A stretch of DNA of 14,536 bases from an uncultured Clostridia bacterium (GCA_945910975.1 CAMDZY010000023.1:1-14536), one strand, 5' to 3'. Shown: positions 1 through 7,042, counted from the first letter of the stretch. Program-made: numbers and translations. The notes: generated by a model not told the origin, from the letters alone.

Positions 1-25
1 ACACGTCAAGTATTCTTGTTTCCAT
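1..25 (-). CDS. xseA: Exodeoxyribonuclease VII large subunit, first codons only (partial)
   Basis: Only the first eight codons lie in the window, reading M-E-T-R-I-L-D-V, which resembles the usual XseA N-terminus. An AAGGAG ribosome binding site at 32-37 sits six bases before this ATG (23-25). The start overlaps the last codons of the upstream TsaD-like gene in another frame, as expected for a coupled operon gene. XseA with XseB forms exonuclease VII, which degrades single-stranded DNA. The identification rests on gene order (nusB - TsaD-like gene - xseA is a familiar clostridial order) and this short peptide, so it is an inference. An alternative is any other coupled downstream gene. Confidence 0.55.
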
Positions 26-947
26 CCATTTCTCCTTGCCGCCAAGCCAATACCGCAATCCCCATGGCGTTATCTGTGGAGAACTGCGGCGGGCAGAATA
101 CCGGCGCAAAGCGTTGGCATTGCTCCCGCAAAAGCCGGTTTGAGGACACGCCGCCGGAAAAGACAACTTCCAATCCGGGATATTGCCGAAGCGCGGCGTC
201 AGTTGCGCACAAAATTGCCGAGCAAACAGTACGCAGCGTATAGCTTGCCGTCGCAGCCGAATTTTGCGTCTTTGCAAAATACTGCTCCACTTTATTCTGT
301 GCGCCGGACAGCGAAAATTCCATGCCGTTTACTTTTGGGCGAAAGCATTCCGTGTCCTCGCATTGCGCACTTAACGCGTCAAGCGCCTTGCCGCACGGAA
401 ATTGCAAGCCCAGAAGGACGCCGGCTCGGTCGATCAGTTGACCGGCAGAAATGTCCGTTGTGCCGCCGATTCGGTTGGCTTTTACACTGCACCCCTCCGG
501 CTCTACCAGCAGCAGCTCCGTAGTTCCGCCGGACAGGTGCCATGCCAAATGCGGCTTGTCCATCAAATCCATCCGCTTTGCCGACCAAAGGGATGCAGCA
601 ATATGCCCCTGCTGGTGCGAAAACGCATAGACCGTCACGTCAAGCGCCGCGCCCAGCACACGTGCCTGTGACTCCCCTGCCAAAAAGCATGGCATATAAG
701 ACCCGTCCACGGCACGCGGACGGGTGCTGACGCCAATTGCCGAAATGGTTTGCTTTCCCACATGGCAAAACAGCCTGTCGGCAAGCTCCGGCAGGCGTTT
801 TACATGGGCGAAAAGCGCGTCAGACTGGCGCAGACCGAGCTGCCCCGGCTTGACGTCCAGCAATCTGGAGCAATTTTCCCCGTTTGTACCGTCAAATGCT
901 GCAATGGACGTGGTGTAGTTGCTGGTATCCAGCCCCAGCACCGTCAT
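6..947 (-). CDS. TsaD/Kae1/Gcp-like protein (peptidase M22 family paralogue)
   Basis: A 313-residue member of the TsaD/Kae1 (Gcp) ASKHA fold family. Visible motifs are the N-terminal LGLDTSNYTTS phosphate-binding turn, the metal-binding HQQGH (His111, His115), SGGTTE at 139-144, the ISAGQLIDRAGVLLGL segment near 167-182, SGGVSSNRLLR at 264-274 and STDNA at 290-294. True TsaD makes the t6A37 modification of tRNA with TsaB and TsaE. This protein is shorter than typical TsaD (about 335-345 residues) and has HQQGH where TsaD usually has HxEGH. Many Clostridia carry such a second copy beside nusB and xseA, so I call it a paralogue and leave the symbol empty. Its ATG overlaps the nusB stop by four bases (ATGA), indicating translational coupling. 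Its 3' end carries the ribosome binding site and start of the next gene. The fold is certain; the reaction is not. Confidence 0.85.
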   Translation of the reverse strand: MTVLGLDTSNYTTSIAAFDGTNGENCSRLLDVKPGQLGLRQSDALFAHVKRLPELADRLFCHVGKQTISAIGVSTRPRAVDGSYMPCFLAGESQARVLGAALDVTVYAFSHQQGHIAASLWSAKRMDLMDKPHLAWHLSGGTTELLLVEPEGCSVKANRIGGTTDISAGQLIDRAGVLLGLQFPCGKALDALSAQCEDTECFRPKVNGMEFSLSGAQNKVEQYFAKTQNSAATASYTLRTVCSAILCATDAALRQYPGLEVVFSGGVSSNRLLREQCQRFAPVFCPPQFSTDNAMGIAVLAWRQGEMDGNKNT

Positions 948-1408
948 TGCGGAATCTCCTGCAGTGGCTTGCCGTCACGCAAAAAAGCGCCCAAAATGCC
1001 GTTGACAAAGGAGCCGACCTCGGCATCCTCATATTTCTTGACCAGATTCACCGCTTCACTGGCCGCCACATTGTCCGGGACGTCCTCAACAAAGAGCATC
1101 TCATACATGGCAAGCTCCAGCACTGCGGTCGTGTACTTTGAGATTCTATGTATTTTCCAGCCGACGGCATAGCGGCTGATCGCGTCACGCAGCGCATCGC
1201 GATGCTCGGCAACGCCTGCAACGCAAGTCTTGATATATTCCAACTGCTTCCGGTTTGGGCGCTCCCGGTAAATTTCATTCTCTTGCGCCAAATTTGCATA
1301 ATAATCCTGCGCAAGCCGCGTTGCAAGAACCTGCTCCGCCGATTCGCCGGTGCATTCCATGCCGTAAATCACGTGAACTGCCAGTTCCCTGGCATCTGAA
1401 CGAACCAT
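944..1408 (-). CDS. nusB: Transcription antitermination protein NusB
   Basis: A 154-residue all-helical NusB-family protein. The N-terminus (SDARELAVHVIYGMECTG) corresponds to the usual R..A...LY..E segment, and the C-terminal half carries the family signature around ISKYTTAVLELAMYEMLFVEDVPDNVAASEAVNLVKKYEDAEVGSFVNGILG. NusB binds boxA RNA together with NusE (ribosomal protein S10) and promotes antitermination in rRNA operons. The length is normal for the family. AGAGG lies five bases before the ATG and overlaps the stop of the asp23 gene (1418-1420). The gene overlaps the following TsaD-like gene by four bases. It is probably transcribed from the asp23 promoter. Confidence 0.95.
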   Translation of the reverse strand: MVRSDARELAVHVIYGMECTGESAEQVLATRLAQDYYANLAQENEIYRERPNRKQLEYIKTCVAGVAEHRDALRDAISRYAVGWKIHRISKYTTAVLELAMYEMLFVEDVPDNVAASEAVNLVKKYEDAEVGSFVNGILGAFLRDGKPLQEIPQ

Positions 1409-1417
1409 GACAACCTC

Positions 1418-1798
1418 TCAGTCTTTGGGTGTCTTCGGCATCACAATACCGCAGACGTTTACATTCACCATATCGACCCGCACGCCGGTCATTGCTTCCA
1501 CCGCACCGGCAACACGCTCCTGCACGGCCTTGGCCACCTCGACCACGGAGAAGTTGAATTTCACAATAATGTTACATTCCACAGCGACAGAGTTGTCCGT
1601 CATCACGAGCTTTACGCCCTTATCCGGCGTTTTCTTGCCAAGGATCGTCGCGATGTCGTTGCCAATGTTGCCGCTCAAGCCGTAGACGCCCTCGACCTCG
1701 CGCACAGCCACGGAGGTAATGGAGGCGATGACATCTTCGGAAATTCGGACGCTGCCATCCTGCTGGTCTTTTGTAATGTATTCTTTTACTTCACTCAT
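1418..1798 (-). CDS. Asp23/Gls24 family protein (YqhY-like)
   Basis: A 126-residue Asp23/Gls24 (DUF322) protein. The family pattern is clear: GSVRISEDVIASITSVAVREVEGVYGL near the start, a central block ending in VECNIIVKFNFSVVEVAKAVQERV, and the terminal AVEAMTGVRVDMVNVNVCGIVM. It has no signal peptide or membrane segment, so it should be cytosolic. Family members are linked to envelope stress or, in Bacillus YqhY, to control of acetyl-CoA carboxylase. Position directly before nusB matches yqhY. The accB-accC genes found upstream in Bacillus are absent here; a plus-strand ORF occupies that place. AAAGGTGG at 1806-1813 is the ribosome binding site, and a promoter lies at 1846-1874. Confidence 0.9.
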   Translation of the reverse strand: MSEVKEYITKDQQDGSVRISEDVIASITSVAVREVEGVYGLSGNIGNDIATILGKKTPDKGVKLVMTDNSVAVECNIIVKFNFSVVEVAKAVQERVAGAVEAMTGVRVDMVNVNVCGIVMPKTPKD

Positions 1799-1845
1799 CG
1801 GTGATCCACCTTTCGCAAAATATAGTGGTGTCGCTATTTATGGAT

Positions 1846-1874
1846 ATTATACCACAAAGCAAGCGCAAAAACAA
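1846..1874 (-). promoter_or_regulatory. Probable sigma-A promoter of the asp23-nusB operon
   Basis: On the minus strand there is an extended -10 (TGGTATAAT, core at 1846-1851) preceded after 17 bases by TTGTTT (1869-1874). The -10 is a perfect match and the TGG extension compensates for a weak -35. It gives a leader of roughly 40 bases before the asp23 ATG. Confidence 0.65.
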
Positions 1875-1962
1875 CACCAAATTATATTTCTGTGCCGCAG
1901 ATAAATAACCAACAAATTTAAACGCCGAAAATTGGATATTTTGACGATTTTGTACAAAGATA

Positions 1963-1990
1963 TTGACATTTTTCTCCATTTTATTATATT
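1963..1990 (+). promoter_or_regulatory. Possible promoter for the plus-strand ORF
   Basis: TTGACA (1963-1968) is followed after 16 bases by TATATT (1985-1990) in a very AT-rich stretch. It points away from the asp23 promoter, making 1799-2000 a divergent control region. Because the stretch is so AT-rich, a chance match is possible. Confidence 0.4.
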
Positions 1991-2000
1991 TTTTACGGAA

Positions 2001-2336
2001 TTGTTGTTCCAATCTTATAAAGGTCATAGCGCCTACACCAAGACAGACTGCACCGCGCTTACCGAAAGCGACTTCCCTGCCGATGCGGTTGTTCCCCTGA
2101 GAACCGTTCCCACCACCGGCAACTTTGCCTGTTTTGTTCCGGCCGGCACCAAGGTTTCCGTCAACACCGCTTGGGGCGATGTACTGCACGTCAATCGTGA
2201 CGGTGTGCCGCACGGCGACGGTGACTATCTGATTTGCGCCGTTGGCAAGGACGGCAAGCCTGATTTGTCCGACGTCTGGGTTGTCAATGGCAAAATCTTC
2301 CCCAGCACCTATGACATGACAAACGCCGCAAAATAA
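2001..2336 (+). CDS. Hypothetical protein, lone plus-strand ORF, possibly 5'-truncated
   Basis: This is the only convincing plus-strand reading frame. From about 2025 to the TAA at 2334-2336 codon choice is strongly coding-like (ACC, GGC, GAC, GTT, AAG), whereas the DNA before it is AT-rich. There is no ATG or GTG start in frame. The only in-frame start candidates are TTG codons (1932, 1941, 1947, and 2001/2004), none with a clear ribosome binding site. I chose 2001 because it lies just after a possible promoter; this gives 111 residues. The protein has no signal peptide or membrane helix, is rich in Thr, Asp and Val, and ends with a block G-D-Y-L-I-C ... W-V-V-N-G-K-I-F-P-S-T-Y-D. That block loosely recalls the GDW/Y ... 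IF..TY ending of some small phage-type proteins, which is a weak resemblance only. I do not recognise the family. It may be a real small gene or the 3' remnant of a longer one. Confidence 0.5.
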   Translation: MLFQSYKGHSAYTKTDCTALTESDFPADAVVPLRTVPTTGNFACFVPAGTKVSVNTAWGDVLHVNRDGVPHGDGDYLICAVGKDGKPDLSDVWVVNGKIFPSTYDMTNAAK

Positions 2337-2356
2337 TATTCTCCCTATTGTAAGTC

Positions 2357-2389
2357 GGGGCTGAATCAAGGTTTTCTTGATTCAGCCCC
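2357..2389. terminator. Stem-loop between convergent plus-strand ORF and spoIIIAH
   Basis: A perfect 14-base-pair stem (arms 2357-2370 and 2376-2389, starting GGGGCTGAATC) closes a five-base loop. In the plus direction it is followed by AAATTTATTTG, a modest T-rich tail, and lies 20 bases after the plus-strand stop. In the minus direction it starts four bases after the spoIIIAH stop but lacks a T run. It probably terminates the plus-strand transcript and may also protect the 3' end of the spoIIIA mRNA. Confidence 0.75.
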
Positions 2390-2393
2390 AAAT

Positions 2394-2948
2394 TTATTTG
2401 ACCTCAATCACGTGAATATCATCCATGCTGAAATCGCCCTGCGACTTGACCACATCGGCAATCAGCGCAACATCCTCCGACTGCAAACCTTCCTCCGGTG
2501 CGGCGACCGCTACCGAAATGGCATCGTCCGTGATGTAGGCGACACAATCGGTATAGCCCTTGGCGATAACCATACTCTCGATCTGCGCTTCTTGTAACGC
2601 GAGATTGACAATATCTTCCAGCTGCTTGCTGCTTGCGGTCGTGTCCTCGCCCTCGGCATAGGAAATGGTTTCCTGCAACAGGTTCACGGCCTCATCGCGC
2701 GATGTCTGGCGTGACAGGCGAATTTGTGCAAACGAATTGGCGGTGGTATCCGTGTTTTCCGAAAGCACTTCCTGCGAATTGAGTTCATCGCTGATGACCA
2801 ATTTGGAATCATCCAAAATCTTATTAGCGTCCAGCGTATCCGTCAGGCTGGTTTCGGACGGCTTGCTATAGAGCCAGTTCAAATAAATGCCTGCGCTCAC
2901 CAGCACCAGCACGGTTGCAACAATCGCATTGCGTTTCCAGGTTTTCAT
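2394..2948 (-). CDS. spoIIIAH: Stage III sporulation protein AH (SpoIIIAH)
   Basis: A 184-residue single-pass membrane protein: a short basic N-terminus, a membrane helix at about 8-27, a low-complexity acidic linker, the family block FAQIRLSRQTSRDEA at 73-87, and a C-terminal ring-building (YscJ/FliF-like) domain from about 105. In Bacillus, mother-cell SpoIIIAH meets forespore SpoIIQ in the intermembrane space to build the channel that supports forespore gene expression. It is the last gene of the operon. GGAGGAG lies five bases before the ATG and 13 bases separate it from spoIIIAG. Length is somewhat below the 218 residues of the Bacillus protein, as is usual in Clostridia. Confidence 0.92.
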   Translation of the reverse strand: MKTWKRNAIVATVLVLVSAGIYLNWLYSKPSETSLTDTLDANKILDDSKLVISDELNSQEVLSENTDTTANSFAQIRLSRQTSRDEAVNLLQETISYAEGEDTTASSKQLEDIVNLALQEAQIESMVIAKGYTDCVAYITDDAISVAVAAPEEGLQSEDVALIADVVKSQGDFSMDDIHVIEVK

Positions 2949-2961
2949 ACAATCTCCTCCA

Positions 2962-3483
2962 TCATTTCATTTTGACTACTGTGATTTTTTCGCTACCCAG
3001 CCCGGTTGCGCTGGCGACCACCTGCACAATGCGCAACTGCACCTGTGGGTCATCCGCTCCCTGGCAGACTACAACTGCACCCAAAAAAGTCGGATTCAGT
3101 ACTTTGGACACCAACGCCTCCTGTCCCACATCATCGCGGGACAAAACAACGGTTGTTTCCGCAGAAGAATTTGTGGTTGCTCCGTCTGCGCTTTGGGTGC
3201 TAAGGTTCGTGTCGGTCTGGTAGAGTGTTTGCTCGCCGGATTTCAGCGTCAGCATCACCGACACATTGCCCGCGCCATCGATCTGGCGTAAAATTGACGT
3301 CAATTGCTGTTCCGTCTGCGTCTTATAGTCCGTTTCCGGCGCGGCCTGCTTTGTGACCGGTGCTGTGGATGTCTGGGCATTCCTTTTCCCGGTCGGCACC
3401 AGCATCAGTGCGATCCCCAGCACCAGAACCAACGCCGGATAGCGAAAACGCTTTAACTTCTCTGCCAGTGCCTTCCACTGCAT
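2962..3483 (-). CDS. spoIIIAG: Stage III sporulation protein AG (SpoIIIAG)
   Basis: A 173-residue protein from the ATG at 3481-3483. A longer frame continues upstream but has no good start and would run into spoIIIAF; this start has GAGGACGGGGA just before it and gives the usual short basic N-terminus. A membrane helix lies at about 15-30, then a variable linker rich in Thr and Gln, a domain from about 53, a Ser/Thr-rich insertion (about 92-112), and the conserved end GAVVVCQGADDP ... VVASATGLGSEKITVVKMK (135-173). SpoIIIAG forms a large ring in the SpoIIIA channel. It begins 16 bases after spoIIIAF stops. Confidence 0.93.
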   Translation of the reverse strand: MQWKALAEKLKRFRYPALVLVLGIALMLVPTGKRNAQTSTAPVTKQAAPETDYKTQTEQQLTSILRQIDGAGNVSVMLTLKSGEQTLYQTDTNLSTQSADGATTNSSAETTVVLSRDDVGQEALVSKVLNPTFLGAVVVCQGADDPQVQLRIVQVVASATGLGSEKITVVKMK

Positions 3484-3499
3484 GGTTTTCCCCGTCCTC

Positions 3500-3973
3500 T
3501 CATATGGTTTTCCACACCTGCCTTTGTTCTGGAATTCCCAATTCACGGCTCAGGCAGTCAGAGAGCGTTTTTTTCTGCTCTGCGCTGACCACACCTGCAA
3601 TGGTGGCGCTGTAGGGATATCCGTAGCCCTCCTCCGCTGTGGCGATCGTCACCTCTACGGAAATCACCGCTCCCACTTCCGTGGCTTTGTCCAAAATATA
3701 TGCTTCGGTTGTCCGCTTTATGATATCGTTCACATTTTTCGTGGTTTCCTCCTGCATCTGCTCTAATGATTGACCGTCGATCGTGTCGAGCTTGAGAGAG
3801 ATCTCATCCAGATTTAAATTCACCAGCGGCGAGAGTACCGTCAGCGTCAAAATTGCGCCGCCGGACAGTGCCGCTATTTTTTTCATGCGCGGCATCGTCA
3901 GCATCGATTGCCCCACTGCAACGATCATCCCCGCCGCCACCAACATCATGATATATCCGCAAATTTTTGTCAT
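3500..3973 (-). CDS. spoIIIAF: Stage III sporulation protein AF (SpoIIIAF)
   Basis: A 157-residue protein starting at the ATG at 3971-3973, which overlaps the spoIIIAE stop by four bases (ATGA). The frame is open far upstream inside spoIIIAE but that part is a shadow of the other gene. Two membrane helices (about 4-22 and 33-51) are followed by an extracytoplasmic domain with TEVGAVISVEVTIATAEEGYGYPYSATI and a terminal LSRELGIPEQ, matching the SpoIIIAF ring-building domain. The protein is part of the mother-cell membrane platform of the SpoIIIA complex. It should be co-translated with spoIIIAE, so the nonsense codon there could reduce its expression through polarity. Confidence 0.9.
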   Translation of the reverse strand: MTKICGYIMMLVAAGMIVAVGQSMLTMPRMKKIAALSGGAILTLTVLSPLVNLNLDEISLKLDTIDGQSLEQMQEETTKNVNDIIKRTTEAYILDKATEVGAVISVEVTIATAEEGYGYPYSATIAGVVSAEQKKTLSDCLSRELGIPEQRQVWKTI

Positions 3974-5058
3974 CCGATCACCCGCAAGGAACAAACCGTG
4001 GAAATCAACAGCATCAATGCACATGTTCCTGTCATTCCCAGCAAAAACCCCATCGCGGTAGACAAATCCCCTACCAGCTCCACATGGTTTTTGCTCCCAA
4101 CTGTTCCGCAAACCGCCTTTGTCACCTTTAAAATCAGATAATGGATCGCCATCCGCAGCAGCGGCGTCACGCACACTGCCAACACAGCCAACATTCCAAA
4201 AATTCCGATGGAATTTTTCAGAAGCGACGCGCTGACCAATACCGTTTCCGAGGCATCGGAAATGATTCCACCAACGACCGGGATCATGTTGCCAATGGCC
4301 AGCTTCGCTGCCTTGACGGACGCGGCGTCAGCACTGCCGGAGATGATGCCGGAAATCGTCAGATAGCCGGTAAAAATGTACAAAATTGCCTTTAAACTGG
4401 TTGAAATCAGCCACGATATAAAGTCGCGAATCGAATCCAGCAAGTGATTTGCCATCGCTGCATTGGCCGTGGCCACGCCGATAAATAGATACACCATTGG
4501 CACCAACAGCTTAGACACCATAGCGGAAAGCACATTGGTGAACAAAACCGTGCCGGTATACAGCGCCGTGCCGCTGCTCACACCGCCGGATGCAATGGTA
4601 GATGATGCCAGTGCCGGCAGCAGCAAGGTACTATCATCCCTGCGCGATTGCGCCGTCTTTGAGCCCAGTTAAATCATTGCCTGAAACGCAAACGCACACG
4701 CTGTTGTAATGCCCAGCGCACCGGCAATTGCTACAGGCTGTATTCCCTCTGCTTCGTGAACAGTGCGCAGGGTTCCGCACAGCAGCACCTCGCCAATCAC
4801 AACCGCAGCCAGTGCAACCGCCTGTACCAGTGTTGATCGGTTTTCCACCATCGATTTGGAAAAAATCTGCGCTGCGCCATCGGAAAAATCATTGTCGCCA
4901 AAATCAATGCCCTGTAGCATTTCCTCCGCCCCGTCCGGCAGCCCGTCCTCCAGCGCTGCTGTGCCGAATTGGTCTTCCTGAATGGTTTCAATTTCCGCCG
5001 CCTGTACCGTGATACTGAACAAGGGCAGCACCAGCAGGAACAGCAGTAGCTTTCGCAT
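3970..5058 (-). pseudogene. spoIIIAE: spoIIIAE interrupted by an in-frame TAA codon
   Basis: The frame from the ATG at 5056-5058 to the TGA at 3970-3972 spans 362 sense or stop codons plus the final stop, close to the family length (399 in Bacillus). It is one continuous frame except for a TAA at 4669-4671 (codon 130). The first part has a signal peptide (about 1-20, ending VQA-A), an acidic segment, and two membrane helices. The second part carries the diagnostic SpoIIIAE blocks: LLLPALASSTIASGG, VYLFIGVATANAAM, FTGYLTISGIISGSADAASVKAAK, MIPVVGGIISDASETVLVSASLLKNSIGIFGMLAVLAVC and LGMTGTCALMLLIST. AGGAGG precedes the start by seven bases and lies in the end of spoIIIAD. SpoIIIAE is the large multispanning subunit of the SpoIIIA channel. 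The stop may be a true mutation, a sequence error, or a split into two proteins; a TTG at 4624-4626 is the first bacterial-type start after it. Confidence 0.85.
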
Positions 5059-5061
5059 CGT

Positions 5062-5454
5062 TTATCCTCCTGTCATTTGATTCAGCAGCGACAGCACTGC
5101 CGTCAGCAGTGGCAAGGACAAATACAGCGCCAGCACGCCGCCGCACAGTTCCACCATTTTCGCCACGGCTGCCTGTCCCGCATCTTGGCAGATCGCCGTC
5201 GCAATTTGTGTGAGAAGCCCGATCCCAATACACTTTAACAGCGGTGTCATCAAGTTGCTATTTAATCCGGCCGTCTGTTGCAAGGTCTGCAAGAACTCGA
5301 TCACGGGCTGCAAAATCTGAATGGCGGTAACGCCAAGCATGACACAGCAAGCTGCACTCAGTAAGCTGCCAAGCGCCGCATTGTCGCGTTTGAGAATCAG
5401 CGCCACAATTGCCGTCAGAATCCCCAACCCGCAAACACGCAACATGATATCCAT
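5062..5454 (-). CDS. spoIIIAD: Stage III sporulation protein AD (SpoIIIAD)
   Basis: A 130-residue membrane protein with about four hydrophobic segments (roughly 5-20, 28-50, 70-88 and 98-125). The opening MDIMLRVCGLGILTAIVALILKRDNAALGSLLSAACCVMLG and the later LLTQIATAICQDAGQAAVAKMVELCGGVLAL are typical of SpoIIIAD. It belongs to the small membrane subunits of the SpoIIIA complex and resembles type III secretion export-apparatus proteins at the fold level. Its ATG shares one base with the spoIIIAC stop (TGATG), so the two are translationally coupled. Confidence 0.95.
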   Translation of the reverse strand: MDIMLRVCGLGILTAIVALILKRDNAALGSLLSAACCVMLGVTAIQILQPVIEFLQTLQQTAGLNSNLMTPLLKCIGIGLLTQIATAICQDAGQAAVAKMVELCGGVLALYLSLPLLTAVLSLLNQMTGG

Positions 5455-5648
5455 CAGAAATGAAACAGCCGCTCCACCAGGTCAAACAAAGCGGCAATCT
5501 TTTGTGATAAAATCATCAGCACCACCACCAGCCCCGCAAGCGTTGTCATTGTTGCCTGCTCGTCCCGTCCGGAGCGAATCAACACCTGGTTGAGAATTGA
5601 AACAATAATGCCCACCGCCGCAATTTTAAAAATCAGTTCAATTTCCAT
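5454..5648 (-). CDS. spoIIIAC: Stage III sporulation protein AC (SpoIIIAC)
   Basis: A 64-residue protein with two membrane helices (about 8-24 and 33-52) separated by the polar loop IRSGRDEQAT, matching SpoIIIAC in both length and sequence. It starts one base after the spoIIIAB stop. No good ribosome binding site is seen, so translation probably depends on ribosomes finishing spoIIIAB. It overlaps spoIIIAD by one base. Small subunit of the SpoIIIA channel platform. Confidence 0.95.
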   Translation of the reverse strand: MEIELIFKIAAVGIIVSILNQVLIRSGRDEQATMTTLAGLVVVLMILSQKIAALFDLVERLFHF

Positions 5649-5649
5649 A

Positions 5650-6171
5650 TCACAACATCAATATAATCAGTGCCGCGCCAGTACACAGGCCAAGGGTTTG
5701 GTAGCTCCTGCACCGCTGGCTTTGATCCTGCTCATAGCGTTCCAAGCAAATTTTCACCCGTTTTTGCGACATCTCCAGCATGGAAACTTGGCCGTCAAGG
5801 TCAAATTGGCCGAGCGTTTGGCCAAGCTCCAGTAGGGCAAAGACGATCTCATCCGGCAGGCAGAGGCTCTTGCTCTGCTCGATTGCACGCGCCATCGCGC
5901 GTGACGTGTCGCAGGCAGCATCCTCCGACAAAATCTGTCCCAAATGGTCAAACAGCGTTTGGATCGCGCCCTTGGAGGTTTTGCATACCACCTGACACAG
6001 CTGTGGCAGTGGGGTCATTGCATATTGCAATTCACAGCGCATCACCTCAAATGCACTGCTCAGTTGACGGAGTTGGGTGGTCGTTTTCCGAATCCGCAGC
6101 GCAGCGCCAAAGCCGACCGATGCAGCCGCGCCACCAATCAAAATCATTCCAAGCCATCTAATCACATTCAT
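5650..6171 (-). CDS. spoIIIAB: Stage III sporulation protein AB (SpoIIIAB)
   Basis: A 173-residue protein with an N-terminal membrane helix (about 5-24), a helical domain containing the characteristic CELQYAMTPLPQL (46-58) and LLELGQTLGQFDLDGQ, and a hydrophobic C-terminal helix (about 158-173). These are the features of SpoIIIAB, which is thought to work with the SpoIIIAA ATPase. The ATG overlaps the end of spoIIIAA by 14 bases, and AAAGG lies seven bases upstream. Confidence 0.95.
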   Translation of the reverse strand: MNVIRWLGMILIGGAAASVGFGAALRIRKTTTQLRQLSSAFEVMRCELQYAMTPLPQLCQVVCKTSKGAIQTLFDHLGQILSEDAACDTSRAMARAIEQSKSLCLPDEIVFALLELGQTLGQFDLDGQVSMLEMSQKRVKICLERYEQDQSQRCRSYQTLGLCTGAALIILML

Positions 6172-7042
6172 TGTTCAGCCTTTCACACGTCATTTGTTTG
6201 TGCCTGTCGAGTACGATCAGATTTGCGAACAGCCTCAGTTCCAGCAATTGTCGATACATGGGGCGGCGCTGCAAGTCCTCGCGGCCATCCGCGTGTGCGG
6301 TTGCCAGCATCTGCACCCCGCAATATGAGGCGTGCATCATTGCCTGCACATCCGCACTTGCGGTGATCTCATCCACGGCGATCCACTGCGGATTCATACC
6401 GCGCAGAAGCAGCTCGATTCCCTCGGATTTGCCTGCGCCGCTCAATACATCCGTGTACCTGCCGACCTGGAGCTGCGCCGCGCCGCCGACACTGCCTGCA
6501 ATCTCGCGCCGCTCATCCACCACGCCCATCCGATAGTGAAAGCGATCGGAAAGCTGCCGTATCATTTCCCGCAGAAGGGTCGTCTTTCCACAGCCGGGAG
6601 GGCCAAGAATCAGCGTAGAGCGCGGATTCGCCCAAAGGAGGTTCAGTGCTTTTTCGGCAAAGCCTGTAATTTGCCGCGCAATTCGAATGTTGGCGGAGGA
6701 GATATCGACCATACTTCGGTTGGGCTGCAATGTCCCACAAACGCCGATGCGGTGCCCCCCAGGCACAATCAGATAACCACTGCGGAGCATATCCGTTACC
6801 GCGTAGGTGGAAAAGCCGGATGCACGGTTGACCAACTGCTTGAGCATTTCCGCGTCGGCCACGATCGGCTGATCTGCATTTTTTAGCACCCATTCTCTGC
6901 CGTCAATACCAATCGTTACAGCCTGTCCCGCACGCAGGCGAATCTCCTCCAGTTTCCCCTGCTGCCCAACCGGCAGCTTCCCGACAGCCTGTACCACTGC
7001 ATCCGGGCAAAATTTCAAGACCTGTTCCACTTGCAATTCCAT
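6158..7042 (-). CDS. spoIIIAA: Stage III sporulation protein AA, ATPase (SpoIIIAA)
   Basis: A secretion-type ATPase of 294 residues from the ATG at 7040-7042. An in-frame ATG at 7070-7072 exists but has no ribosome binding site, while GAGGTGG lies about five bases before the chosen start and gives a normal N-terminus (MELQVEQVLKFCPD). Walker A is GPPGCGKT (147-154), followed by VVDERREIAGS, and Walker B IAVDEI (221-226). The block SGYLIVPGGHRIGVCG and the AHA-type end ATAHADG are also typical. It powers or assembles the SpoIIIA channel in the mother cell during engulfment. It is the first gene of the operon; a sigma-E promoter is expected upstream. The best candidate is CATAGGAT at 7060-7067, with no convincing -35, so I do not list it separately. 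Confidence 0.96.
   Translation of the reverse strand: MELQVEQVLKFCPDAVVQAVGKLPVGQQGKLEEIRLRAGQAVTIGIDGREWVLKNADQPIVADAEMLKQLVNRASGFSTYAVTDMLRSGYLIVPGGHRIGVCGTLQPNRSMVDISSANIRIARQITGFAEKALNLLWANPRSTLILGPPGCGKTTLLREMIRQLSDRFHYRMGVVDERREIAGSVGGAAQLQVGRYTDVLSGAGKSEGIELLLRGMNPQWIAVDEITASADVQAMMHASYCGVQMLATAHADGREDLQRRPMYRQLLELRLFANLIVLDRHKQMTCERLNNECD

Noticed and set aside
1791..2369. A 192-codon minus-strand frame opposite the plus-strand ORF
   Set aside because: Codon choice and composition fit the plus strand; the frame starts in the hairpin and crosses the AT-rich promoter region.
4669..4671. Genome-wide reassignment of TAA as a sense codon
   Set aside because: TAA is the normal terminal stop of wecB, uppP, secF, spoIIIAD and spoIIIAH in the same window.
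3970..5058. Frameshift as the cause of the spoIIIAE break
   Set aside because: Both halves are in the same reading frame; only a substitution giving TAA is needed.
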